NCBI GenBank assembly: GCA_030144725.1
Contig: JASKMD010000029.1
Location: 11,948,733-12,012,732 of the forward strand
From: Haematococcus lacustris
Lineage: Eukaryota; Chlorophyta; Chlorophyceae; Chlamydomonadales; Haematococcaceae
Direction of reading: 5' to 3'
Length of the DNA stretch: 64,000 nt
Positions 14,946-27,000 of the stretch are shown piece by piece. The notes under the pieces were generated by a model. That model was not told where the DNA came from and ran no database searches. It saw only the letters and a list, made by a program, of their open reading frames with translations. Each line of letters begins with the position of its first letter. The stretch's first letter is position 1. The translations under genes were made by a program, and so were the position numbers.

Positions 14946-15420
14946 TTACATTATCCAAGCGGAGTGGCCGTGTTGGGATGTGCATCAGGTTGCCATCTAA
15001 CCCGACTGCCGGCAACCGGAGTGGGGCGGAAGTGAGGTCCATCACATATAATGCATGATGCTCGGGCCGATCCAGGTTGGATGCACATGCAGCCCTGCTG
15101 CTTACCAAGTGGTCCTACCAAGGCTGTCACACATGCCACACATGCTGTCACACATGTCAGTGGGTTGTTGGGCCAGTGTGGGTCAGGTGGCACTATCAGG
15201 TCGATGGGCATGACAGCTGGCACCCTGGGGTTGCCCAACACTACATGGCAGTGCGTGCCTGGCAAGGCATGGGAGGAGCGCCACATCGGTGCCACCCAGC
15301 ACTCGCCCCATGGCTGCCAGGTGTGCAGTCTGGGTCCAGAGCATGCTTGGCAGGCCAGCTGTGCACCCACTGGCTGCCATTGATGTAGGATCCGCTATAG
15401 GCCCAGAGGGGTTCTGGCAG
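14946..15420. other. unassigned spacer left of the CFAP97-like 3' end
   Basis: Open frames exist on both strands but none shows a recognisable domain. The sequence is probably transposon-derived, since it abuts the N terminus of element B. Confidence 0.3.
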
Positions 15421-15882
15421 ACTGTTGGTTTGTTTCTGCATTCTTGCTTTGGACAGATACAGAGGCATGCGTGCAGGTGCGTGTATGCCCCTCCCCATCA
15501 TCAATTGCAAGCCTGTCAAGTTTGCATTGAATGCTTGTGGCATAGCTACTGCATGGACTGCATACTGGCCCCATGCAATGATTCATGGGCTAACACCATC
15601 CATGAGCTGCAATGCTCAGGTCACAAGCAAGCCAGCAAGCAAGCACTGTCGTCACCAGGCACATGCTTGTCACTTGTGCTTCCCAAGTCACACACAGGTC
15701 ACATGTGCCCCCCACGGGCTTGACTGTCCCTCCGCGAGAGAGGAGCGGCCGTGCCAAACATGTGTATCTCACTATGTTTATTGAATGATACATGGTGCAG
15801 CCAATTACTAACACAACATGCACCCAGCACACCATCCCGAACCACAGGCCAGCACCCAAGACCCTAGTCTTGCTCTTACGCC
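15421..15882 (-). other. 3' non-coding region of the CFAP97-like gene
   Basis: This stretch follows the stop at 15883 and is duplicated, diverged, at about 6250-6730. Shared strings include GCATAGCTACTGCATGGACT and CCATGAGCTGCAATGCTC. No TGTAA signal was found close to the stop. Confidence 0.5.
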
Positions 15883-18800
15883 TCACTCTTCCCCAACCTC
15901 CTCCTCCATGTGGTCATCGGGCACGTGCTTGACCTCGCTGGCCGCAGCAGGGGTGGCAGGCACCACCACCATTGCTGCCGCGGCCGCCTGCCCCGTCTCC
16001 TCTGACTCTGTGCCCGGCTGCTGAGCAGGCAGGTCCTGTGCTGATGCCATTGGGGCAAGGGAGTACTGGGAGTGCTTGGCAGGTGCCAGGGGCTCGTCCA
16101 GGCTGGGCACGTACAGGCCAGAGGGCCCGCTATGGAGGGATGCTGGTGAGGCACGGCTGTTGCTGGCGGCCTGGTGGCCACCCTGGTCACGGAACTGCAG
16201 GCAGCATGGATTGGGGGAGGGCTGATGTTGCTCTCCTGCTGCTTGTGGAACCCTTGCCATGTCTGTATGTGTAGTGGTCAGGCAGGGTGCTTGCGGGATG
16301 CAGTACAGAGATACCAATGACATGGCTTTGAGCTGGTCACCTGGCTGCTCCCTGTCCAATGCGGCTGGGTTGCCTCCATGACCCGGCACTAGGTGCATGG
16401 CCAGCAGCCATGCCATGCTGGCAGCTTATCGGTGTCAACCACAAACAGCAATCAGGCCCACCACCCCTGCCAGCTGCCTTGCGCTGGGCACATCTAGGCA
16501 GAGCCCACAGCCCACCTTGCGAACATTGGCGCCATAGCCCTGTTGGTCGTGGAAGTGCTTGGACAACACATCACGGGCGACAGCGGGTGTGGGCTTCACA
16601 GCTTGCAGCCGCTTGTAGATGGCGAGGTTTTCCTGCAGAGTGTCACCAGCAGATGCTGAATGGTCTGGCATTGCTGCAATAATCAGTGCGGCAGCGGTCA
16701 ACCCAGCCAGTGGTATCCCCTTGGCAGGTCCATCTGACAGCGGTGTAATCAAGCCCACCTGAGCGATGCGGTCCTCCTTGCGTCGGCGGTTCACGGCTGC
16801 CGGGCTCTCCACCAGCACCGGCAGCATGCGCACAGGTGCGGCGCCAGCGGGCGCAGGCGGGGCCCCTTCCCCTCCCGGGGCCCCAGAAATCTCCAGCAGT
16901 CGCTTGCACAGCTTGTTGTTGTCCCCGTTGATCTTTTGCGCCTCATAGTTTGAGTGCGAGTAGTCAGTGCGCTCAAAGCGGCGCGCGACAGCGGTGTTGG
17001 GCGCCGCAGTAAAGGTAAGCTTCTGGCGCGCGAAGTGGCCAGCGCCGCGCGCAGGGGAGATCACTCGCCCAGCCGGGCCGACGACCTTGTTGCCGACGAC
17101 GACAGGGCCCAAAGAGGCCGCATCTGCCGCCCCGACAGCCCCTACTGCAGCGGGCGCTATCCTGGAGGCTGCACCAGGCGGCCCGGCCCTGCCTGACGCC
17201 CTTCCTGCAGAGCCGTTGCCAGGCTGCAGCCCAGGAGGTCGCCCCTGACCCACCCCAGGTTTGCCTGCTGGAACTGTAGACCTGGCACCTGCAGTAGACC
17301 TGGTAGATGAAGCGTGTGGTGCTGAGTGCCGTGAGTTATCTGCCACAAGGTGTGCCGCGCTGCGCTCAATGCCGTCAGCAGAAAGGCCGCGCACTGCCGG
17401 CTCTGTCACTGGGACAGAGGCACTGGTTGTAGAGGCAGCAGAGGAGCGTGCAGGGAGTGGCACGCTGAGCTTGTGAGGGGGTGGTGCAGGCCTGGTTGGC
17501 GCAGGTTGAGCTGGAACCCTTGGCTTCACACCTGGCTTCCTAGCAGCTGCTGCTGGTGCGCTGGCGGCTGGCCCGGTGGTGTTCTCGTCAGCTGCTGCTG
17601 GGCCAGGGTTGGCTGCGGGGATGGCTGCTGCTGGCTTTGGAGGGGCGCGGGGCGCAGACGGCTTGGGCGGTGCAGGCGCAGGCAGGCTTGGCTTGGCCGG
17701 TGGCTTGCTGGCTATCGCCGGTGCCTTGGTCACGGGCTTGGCCACAGGCTTGGCAGCGGGTGGGGCAGCTGCCTTGAGAGCTTTGGGGGCAGGGGTTGCT
17801 TTGCTTGCTGGCATGCTCCTAGCCTTGCTCCCCGCAGGGAGGGCTGTGGGCTTGGCTGAGGAGTTTTGCGCAGCAGGTGGCGGGGGAGCAGTGGGCCCCA
17901 CCTTGCTGGTCACGCCAGCCTCTTCCCCCTCAGCATGCAAAGATGAAGGGGCTACTATGCCCTTGCCCTTTGCAGACTGTACAATGGTGGCGGCTGACCT
18001 GCCACCAGGAGCAGCATCAGTGGCGGTGAGAGCATCAGCAGCCTCTCCAGCCCCCTCATCAAAGTCGTTCTCATAGTCAGCCTCGGCTTCTGGTGAGGAA
18101 GACTCTGGCTCAGCTGCTGTTGGCTCAGATTTTGTATTTGGCCCAGCCACAGCCTCTGCCTTGGCTTCTGCCCCCGCGCGTGTTCCTGGCTCCGCCTCTG
18201 CTTCTGGCTCAGCTGCTTCTGGCTCTGCTTCTGCCTCTGCTACCTCTGGCTCAGCTGCTTCTAGTTCGGCTGCTTCTGCTTCCGCATCTGCTTCTGGCTC
18301 AGCCTCTGACTCAGCTGCTTCTGGCTCTGCTTCTGGCTCAGCTGCTGGCTCAGCTGCTTCTGGCTCTGCTTCTGGCTCAGCCTCTGCTTCTGGCTTAGCT
18401 GCTTCTGGCTCAGCTGCTTCTGCCTCAGCTGCTTCTGCCTCCACCTCTGCTTCTGGTTCAGCTGCTTCTGGCTCAGCCTCTGCTTCTGGCTCAGCTGCCT
18501 CCACCTCTGCTTCTGGCTCAGCTGCCTCTGCATCTAGCTCGGCCGCTTCTGGCTCAGCGTCTGCTTCTGGCTCAGCTGCCTCCACCTCTGCTTCTGGTTT
18601 AGCTGCTTCTGGCTCAGCCTCTGACTCAGCTGCTTCTGGCTCTGCTTCTGGCTCTGCTTCTGGCTCAGCTGCTTCTGCCTCTGCTTCTAACTCAGCCTCT
18701 GCTTCTGGCTTAGCTGCTTCTGGCTCAGCAGCTTCTGCCTCCACCTCTGCTTCTGGCTCAGCCTCTGCTTCTGGCTCAGCTGCTGCTGGCTCAGCCTCTG

Positions 18801-20821
18801 CATCTGGCTCAGCTGCCTCCACATCTGCTTCTGGCTCAGCTGCCTCTGCATCTGCTTCTAGCTCGGCTGCTTCTGGCTCAGCCTCTGCTTCTGGCTCAGA
18901 TGCTTCTGCCTCCACCTCTGCTTCTGGTTCAGCTGCTTCTGACTCAGCCTCTGCTTCTGGCTCAGCTGCCTCCACCTCTGCTTCTGGCTCAGCTGCCTCT
19001 GCATCTGCTTCTAGCTCGTCTGCTTCTGGCTCAGCCTCTGCTTCTGGCTCAGCCTCTGCTTCTGGCTCAGCTGCTTCTGGCTCAGATGCTTCTGCCTCCA
19101 CCTCTGCTTCTGGTTCAGCTGCTTCTGGCTCAGCCTCTGCTTCTGGCTCAGCTGCCTCTGCATCTAGCTCAGCTGCTTCTGGCTCCTCTGCTTCTGGCTC
19201 AGCTGCCTCCACCTCTGCTTCTGCATCTGCTTCTAGCTCGGCTGCTTCTGGCTCAGCCTCTGCTTCTGGCTCAGCTGCCTCCACCTCTGCTTCTGGTTTA
19301 GCTGCTTTTGGCTCAGCTGCTTCTGCCTCCACCTCTGGTTCTGCCTCTGGCTCAGCTGCTTCTGCCTCCTCCTCTGCTTCTGCCTCTGGCTCAGCTGCTT
19401 CTGCCTCCTCCTCTGGTTCTGCCTCTGGCTCAGCTGCTTCTGCCTCCTCCTCTGCTTCTGCCTCTGGCTCAGCTGCTTCTGGCTCAGCAGCTTCTGCCTC
19501 CACCTCTGCTTCTGGCTCAGCTGCTTCTCGCTCAGCCTCTGCTTCTGGCTCAGCTGCCTCTGCATCTAGCTCAGCTGCTTCTGGCTCCTCTGCTTCTGGC
19601 TCCTCTGCTTCTGGCTCCTCTGCTTCTGCCTCCTCCTCTGGTTCTGCCTCTGGCTCAGCTGCTTCTGCCTCCTCCTCTGCTTCTGCCTCTGGCTCAGCTG
19701 CTTCTGGCTCAGCAGCTTCTGCCTCCACCTCTGCTTCTGGCTCAGCTGCTTCTGGCTCAGCAGCTTCTGCCTCCACCTGTGCTTCTGGCTCAGCTGCTTC
19801 TCGCTCAGCCTCTGCTTCTGGCTCAGCTGCCTCTGCACCTAGCTCAGCTGCTTCTGGCTCAGCATCTGCGTCTGGCTCAGTTGTCTCTGGCTCCTCCTCT
19901 GCTTCTGCTTCTGGCTCAACTGCTTCAAGCTCAACCTCTGCCTCCGGCTCAGCCTCTGCATCTGGCTCAGCCTCTGCATCTGCATCTGGCTCAACCGCTT
20001 TTGTCTCCTCTGCTTCTGCCTCTGCATCTAGCTCAGCTGCTTCTGCCTCCTCCTCTGCTTCTGCCTCTGGCTCAGCTGCTTCTGGCTCAGCTACTTCTGG
20101 TTCAGCTGCTTCTGCTTCCTCCTCTGCTTCCTCCTCTGCTTCTGGCTCTGCTGCTTCTGCCTCTGCTACCTCTGGCTCAGCTGCTTCTAGTTCGGCTGCT
20201 TCTGCCTCCGCATCTGCTTCTGGCTCAGCCTCTGCGTCTGCCTCAGCTTCTGGTTCAGCTGCTTCTAGCTCTGCCTCTTGCTCCTCAACTGCTGCTTCAT
20301 CATCAGCATCCTCTTGAGCCTGCGTAATGTAAAACAGAACAGCAGTGTAATGTGTGCACACAAACAATACTGTCAATGCAGACCCCAAGTATCAGGGCAA
20401 TGGCTGCAGGGATCTGCGCATCAATAATACAGGAGTGTTATGCCAGGATCTTTCACTATGTGGCAGGAGGCTGTTAAAAAGGTGAAGGATTGGCAGCATG
20501 CAAGGCAATGTGGTACACGGCATTTGCCGCGCCCCGCGATGCAAACGAAGCACGCTCGAACATGGCTTGGCATAAGCCCAGCAGCTGTCCTGTTTGACCT
20601 CCGCGGAGACACACAGGCGACATGTCCAAATTACCTTGCCTACTTTTCCTCCCGGTGCCTGCACAGTAAGCAGTATTGCACTCTTAGCTCCCTGTTCGGA
20701 GCAAACTTGGTTGAAAAACACGAGGCGTGAGGCGTACCTTGGCAGCCAGCTCTGCCTGCGCCTCCTCTCCGGTTTCGTTATCCTCCTTGTCTGCAATCGC
20801 GACGTCGTCCTCCCCGGCCAT
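15883..20821 (-). CDS. CFAP97/Hemingway-domain protein with long Glu/Ala/Pro repeat
   Basis: Likely a cilium- or axoneme-associated protein. Exons are 20738-20821, 16759-20319, 16516-16632 and 15883-16194, all phase 0, about 1357 residues. The start is MAGEDDVAIADKEDNETGEE; exon 1 ends AAK|GTACGC. About 720 residues of EAEPEAAEPEAE-type repeat follow (roughly 18100-20310), then a Pro/Ala-rich basic linker. The recognisable part begins near 17000 with YEAQKINGDNNKLCKRLLEI and continues across the next splice as KEDRIAQ|ENLAIYKRLQAVKP and ending in GYGANVRK. This pairing (IxxxNxxLxxRL, then ENxxIxxRLxxxKP) is the CFAP97D/KIAA1430 (Hemingway) pattern. Known relatives are much shorter, so the repeat is an unusual expansion. 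The terminal exon and the ENLA exon are copied further left at 6.7-10.2 kb. Exon choice at the 3' end could vary. Confidence 0.7.
18100..20310. repeat. coding minisatellite for Glu/Ala/Pro repeat
   Basis: About 2.2 kb of imperfect 6- to 18-base units (CTTCTGGCTCAGCTGC type on the plus strand) encode EAAEPEAEAE in the gene on the minus strand. Because stop codons are absent, the plus strand also stays open for 718 codons of Ser/Ala/Gly; that frame is a shadow. Confidence 0.9.
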
Positions 20822-21089
20822 TTTTATTTGCTTATGTGTCAAAGCAAGGCTGGCAGACGGGCTCTAGGCTTGGTATGAATGACGCAAGGCCCTTAGAGCC
20901 ATCAGACCATTTGTGAATATCAACCGACTATGCAACGACCTTGACCCGTGAAGCAGCTGGCCTTGGTGAGGCATTGTGCACCCTCCTTGAACACGCCACC
21001 ACAGTGTTACTGACGGCTCTACCAACGGTGGTCAACAGCTTGGGTTCCCGTGGTATTGTAAGCAGTGGTCGCGACCCACCACAGTATGC
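20822..21089. promoter_or_regulatory. divergent intergenic region
   Basis: 268 bases lie between the start of the CFAP97-like gene (minus) and the proposed start of the coiled-coil gene (plus). The head-to-head arrangement implies a shared promoter region. No clear TATA box was identified. Confidence 0.4.
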
Positions 21090-24000
21090 ATGATGGGCCT
21101 TACGATACAGCCGCCCATCGTCGAAACAGAAATGAAAGGCGGTACTCGCTCACACAGCACACAGCGAGCTCGACCAGCTCTCAGCATCTCTGAACAGGGA
21201 GCTAAGAGAGCTGAGCTCCAGGCAACACTGCAGCAGCTCGTAGCTAAAATGGACAAGCAGTGCAGCCAAGGAGCAAAAGGAGCTCATGGCGCAGGTCTGC
21301 AGGGGACGCCAGCTCCACCCAAGAGCACAGCAGCTGGTGCATCTTTACATCATGCATCAGATACTTTGGAGAAGTTGCTCTTGAGCATGAAACGAGCACA
21401 CTTGGGGGGTAAGCCACAGCTCTCTTGCTCTCTGCAGCTAATGCAACATTGGCTATGCGCTGATGGTAGCAGTTATGGGCAGCATGCCATTGGCCTTGTC
21501 TAGTTAGTTTACATCCGGCGCGCAGGAGCATCTGCTGTGGCCGCCACACCAGGCAAAGCGCGAGAGCCACGATTGGGCAGTCCAGCCAGGACATTCCAGG
21601 TCACACAGACTGGCCCCCCACCACCTGAGGCTGTTTCCATAGCCATACCCACAGCGCTGAAGGCAGAGCTCCATGGTCATTGTGCCTGGTCTGCAATTGA
21701 CACCCACCGGGACAAGGATCAGCATCGGGCTTCCGAGGCTGTCAGTGTGTCTCACACCCCCAGCCAACACGCTGTGAACAGGGACACTCTACGTGCGCTG
21801 ACAGAGATGGAACGCATGCGGCAGCAAGTGCAGAGCAGCAGCATGATCACAGCTGCCAGGGGTGGTGCAGCCTCTGACGCCAGCAGCCTGAAGCACAGCC
21901 TGAAGGCCGCAGCAGCTCACTGGCTGCCTACTGCTGAGACACTGACTCAGGCTGCAGCAAGCTCCACACGCCTAGGACAAAGTCAAGGCCCCAAGGTGCC
22001 GGGCGCTGCCCACCCCCAGGCCCCGGCTGGGGTGCTGGGCACAAGCTCGGTCAGCTTGGTGGATGCAGCAAAGCTGAAGCAGCAGCTACGGGAACTCGAG
22101 GCGGCTGTGGCCAGTGCCCACGCTGCTAGAGGGGCCGCCACCACCACCACAGCCTGCCCAGGTCAGGCCTGGCTCAAGCCCCTGCTTACTGTGGGCCTGT
22201 AGGCTGCATGTAGCCTTAGTCACAAGGGGTTTGTGGCGCCTGCTCCAATATGGGGTACCCTGATTCATATGAGCTGGTGTGGGTGACCTGAGCAGACCCC
22301 CTAGCAAGTACGCGTCAAGAGTCGCTCAGAGGTTACTCAGAGCACATTCATGTCTGTAGTGGGCAAGGCCAAGCAGCTGTTCCAGGCTGATGGTCACAAT
22401 TGTCATCACCATGCCTGTGCTTGCATGCCTGTTGTTAAACCAGGCGGCTCAAGACCCTACATCAACCAACCCGGAGCCACTGTTGCTGATGCCAGCGCCG
22501 CTGCTGTCTCAGGGACGTCTTCACACCTGCATGGCAGCGAGGTGCAGAGCAGCTTGGGTGAGGGTCGCCCACCCTCGCGTGGCAGGCCCAGCCCTTGGAA
22601 ATCCTCTTACCTGCAACAGCCTGACAGTCAAGGCAGTGGAAGTGGAAGGCAAGACGGCACGTGGTCCTGCCGGCACCCTGCAGAGGACGCTGAGCTGCAG
22701 ATGTTTGCGAGCCTGCTCCAAGGCAAGGGGCCGGCCCTGCCCAGCCGCCAGCCAGGGGAAGAGCCACGCCAGCAGGCCAGGACAGCCTGGCTGGAGCAGC
22801 CCCCTGCTGGCAATGGCGTGGGAGGGGAGGGGCAGCGCAGCAGCCAGGCACCGCGCAGTGAGGTTAATGGAGCAGGGGCCAGTGCGGGCATGGGGCCAGG
22901 CTCTGCGGCCTTTAAGGCAGAGGTGGGGCTGCTGCAAGCAGTGCAGGAGCAGCAGCAGCGGCGCCTGCTGCGGGACAATGCGCGGCTGAAAGCACAGAAC
23001 AAAGCGTATGAGGAGCAGGTGGCGGCCCTGACAGCTGAGATGGAGTCGCTACGCAGTCAGGTCGGAGGGGGAGGTCAGGGGTGGTGTGCAGCCTAGGCCT
23101 GAGCAGCAGACCCAGCAGCAATGGAGCAGTAGAGCAGCAGCAGCAGCACATGGCGTGTGTGAAAACTGCGTTTATGCAAACTTAGTGCCGCAGGCATCAC
23201 TACCACGCCACACTACAGTGAGCATCAGCAGCTAGAGTGCATGGGCAAGGGCGTGCATGCTAGGTTCATGAGGCCACATGCTGACTTGTGCTGACGCCAT
23301 GCCAGCAGCAGTAGCGCAGCTACTCTCCTCTGACAAGCTCCATGTGTATGAAACGCTCTCTGGCAGTCTCCTGCCCTAGCCTCAACCCGGCCATGGCCTG
23401 ACCTGACCCCTGCCCAGTGTCACCTCCTCACATGCTGCATCACCTGGCTGCCTGGCTCGTGTTCTGCCAAGCAGGCGCAGCCTCCCCAGCCCCAGTTCCC
23501 TGGTGGCTCTGGCGGTGGCGGCAGCAGCAGCCGGAGCTGCCCAGGCTGTGAGTCAGCAGCAGACACTGCGGCAGAGCTGCGCAATGAGCTGCTTGCTCGC
23601 CGCTCCGACCTGGCTGATGCCCGGACTGCCCTACAGGTAAGCACCCCCTGGCCCCATGGCTGTGTGAGGGCAGCCAACAGCCAGCAGCAGGGCCTAGGCG
23701 CATGCCAGGGAGTTTGTAGTAGGCAGGTCGATGGGGAAGCCAACAGGGCAGGTCTGGGCAAGCCACAGGCATGAACCAGCAGCACAGCCAGCTGTAGGCA
23801 GGCATGCAGCCCGCTCCCAGTTGCACTTGCAGTCACTGTCCCCCTGAAGCTCATGCCAGCAGCACCACAAGAGGCTGCCTCCACGCAGCCGCCATTGCCC
23901 CCTACTGCAGCTGTGTCAAGAGCCGCCAATACTTTAAAGCCAGCGATGTGGTCCGTATTGACCAGCCTGGCAGCGCAAGCAGGGTGTAGTGTTGGAGGGA

Positions 24001-27000
24001 ATTACTCTACCCTTGTGCAAGGCATGGGCAGTTGTGTCGTGCCTCCACGGCCATGAGCCCCTTATTTACTCCATGTGTGGTGTCGTGCCCACCTGCCTGA
24101 CAGGAGGCTCGAAAGAAGGAGGGTATGCTGTCCCAGCAGCTTTTGCAAGCCAGAGAAGCCTTGGCTCAAGAGGTGGGGGGGCTGGCAGCAGCCGCCTAAA
24201 GATGCCTACAGTTGCATGCTGCCCATACCACTCAACCCACTCTACCCTGCCCACACCGCCACAGAGGCTAGCCCACACCACACAGCCAGCCTGTTCTGCC
24301 CCGCCCACGCTCCATTACATAGCCGGCCCCCTCCCCCTGCTCCTTGCCCACCACCTCTGCCCACACCGCCTACCCACACCCCTTGCCCACAACCTCTGCC
24401 CACAACCTCTGCCCACAACCTCTGCCCACAACCTCTGCCCACAGCCTCTGCCCACTGCCCTGCGCACACCCCCTGCCCACAACCTCTGCCCACAACCTCT
24501 GACCACAATCTCTGCCCACAACCTCTGCCCACAGCCTCTGCCCACTGCCCTGCGCACACCCCCTGCCCCTGTCCTGCCGCCCCTGCTCGCCTCCCCCCTT
24601 GCAGCAGCAAGACAGTGGAGCGGTGGCGGCAGGGTTGGAGAGTGAGCTGCGCTCCATCTACACCCTGGTGACCAAGCGCCCCGCTGGCGAGCAGCCAGAC
24701 ATGGCTGCGGCAGCAGAAGTGGTGCGGCAGGTCATGCGGGCTAAGCTGGCGGCCTTGGAGGAGCAGGAGGCTGAGCTGCGCAGGCTGCAGGTACAGGCTG
24801 GCAGCTGGCCTGACAGTGTGCGGTGTGATGCAAGCCATGATGAATGGAAGCTTGGTGCGCCCGCACGAGCAGCAGCAGGGCAGTGGAAAGATAGCTGGGA
24901 CTTGTGCAGCGTTGGATTGCAGCACTCAAGTGTGCTCTGCTGACATGAGTAAGTGATGAGTGGAGGCGTGTATTGGGCGTTAATGAGGGGCCCAGGAGCT
25001 GCATGTCTGGGGCTGTTGTTGGTAGCCTGTCACGCACGGGCATGTGGTGCTGCTGTGGCAGGCTGAGCTGGGCTCCATGCGCCAAGGCTCGGGCGAGCGG
25101 GAGCAGGACCTGGCAGCAGCCCTGAAGGAGGTGCAGGCCAAGCTGGACAGCAGCCGGCGCTATGCGGACCAGCAGCTTCACCTGCTGGAAGAGCGCCGGC
25201 GCAGTGAAGCACAGCAGCACCACCACCAGGTAGGCATCTAGTGGCATCTAGTGGCATGCAGTCAGGCAGACAAGAGATGCCACTACGAAAGACAGAAAGA
25301 CTATGCACTCGCTGTTGGGCGTGCGTTAAAGGGAGGAAAGTAGCCTCGGGTCATGCCCTTGCCCGACCCTTGTCCACCTCCAGCCCAACCCTATGCTTGG
25401 CTGCCCGCCCAACCCTGGGTCCCGCCCTGCTTCTTGCCTGCAGGTGGAGTCCCTGGAGTCCCAGCTGGCTGCTGCAGAGGCAGCTGTGCAGGTGCGCTGC
25501 GCTGGCAGGTGCAGCCACAGCGTGAGGGTGTGAAGTCTGCCTGCACAGACATGCCACGCAGCATGCACACCTCCATGATGGTGACAGGGGCTGGGAGGGC
25601 TGTGAGGGGTGGCATGGGGTCCAAGGCAAGCTTGTGAGGACAGGGTGAGACAAGAAGGATCAAGATGGGATGGCTAGCTGACCTCTGCTGTAGGGTGCCG
25701 GGTTTTGTCAATGTCTGCCAGCACCCAGTGGCTGTGGCTGTGGGCCCCCTTCTGCTTCCCCCTCCCCTGCTCGCCTAGCACCCCCTGCTGCCCTGGTCAC
25801 TGTTGGCCGTCTGACGCAGGCGGCTTCTGGCAAGGTGTCCCAGCAGCAGGCCTATCAGCACACCCTGGAGCAGCGTCTGCAAGCAGCACAGCAGGAGGCC
25901 CGGGCGGCAGCTGACGTGCGTCAAGATAGCGCGGGGCTGCGTAAGCAGGTGAAACCCAGCCACTCCACCCAGCTTGCACCTAGTCTTGTCCAGCATGCAC
26001 CATGCTTACCTCTTCAAGGCAGCACGAATCATAGTGAACCGACCCTACATCAGTGGAGTCACACTGTGTCTTGCCCTCGTGCCTCTGCCCAAGCGCCCCT
26101 GCCCCTGATGCTGCCCCTTAGTACCAGACTTAGTGCCCCTGCCCTGATGCGCCTGCTTGCTATGATGATTGTGCCCTTTTGCTCCTTCCCTGACGCCCCT
26201 GCTCTGTGCTGTGCCCTGTGTGCTGCAGCTGCAGCTGTGCCGCTCCAAGCTGGAAGCGCTTGACAGCGTGCAAGCCCAGCTGGACACTGCCCAGGAAGAG
26301 GCAGCTGACCTGGTGAGGCTGGCAGGCGGTGCTGCTCTGCCACTGTGCTGAGGAGCCACAGGGGCATGGTCAGGGGCGCACGCCCAGCATCTGAAGTCAC
26401 CAACTGCAACCTCCAGGGGCTAAGCGCCCTGCCTGTGTAGTTAGGGCTTGTAATGCAATAAACGCCCCCTCCTTATCATGATCGTCATGGTGCTGACTGA
26501 AGGAATGGATGCTCAACTGAACTGTGGCTAACATCGGCGGTATGTTGGCCCCATGCAACCCAGACTTGTAGGAGATTACGTGATCCTGCGCTTTGCAAAC
26601 ACCTCAGATATGGCTTGGTGCATGCACCCCTGGTGACATGTGTGTGGACCGAGTGGCCGCGCAGGCCCGACAACTGCGGCAGCAGGAGCGTGAGAATGAG
26701 TCCCTCAGGCAGCAGCTGGCCGGCAACTGCAGCAGCAAGGGAGCAGGGGCCCCTGACCCCTCGAAGGACGCCCAGCTGCATGCCCTGTACCGAGACCTGC
26801 AGAAGACGGCTGAGTGAGTCAGTTAGTAACCACCCACCAACCTCCTCCACAACACATTCAGCAACCAGCCAACCAACCAACCAACTCATCCGAGTATACC
26901 AGCTGGTGTGGCATGCATGGCTCACATGGCTGCTTGCATGGCTGCAGCAAGCTGGAGGGGGCCTTAGAGCGCAAGGTTGTGTTGGAGACCCAGTTGAACT

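Noticed and set aside
14951..15383. DDE transposase (Harbinger-like) from a GGTDVALLP motif
   Set aside because: Only a weak resemblance in one frame, no further catalytic blocks, competing frames equally open.
18161..20317. 718-codon plus-strand frame rich in Ser/Ala/Gly
   Set aside because: It is exactly antisense to the Glu/Ala/Pro repeat exon; openness follows from the repeat having no TCA/TTA/CTA in that phase.
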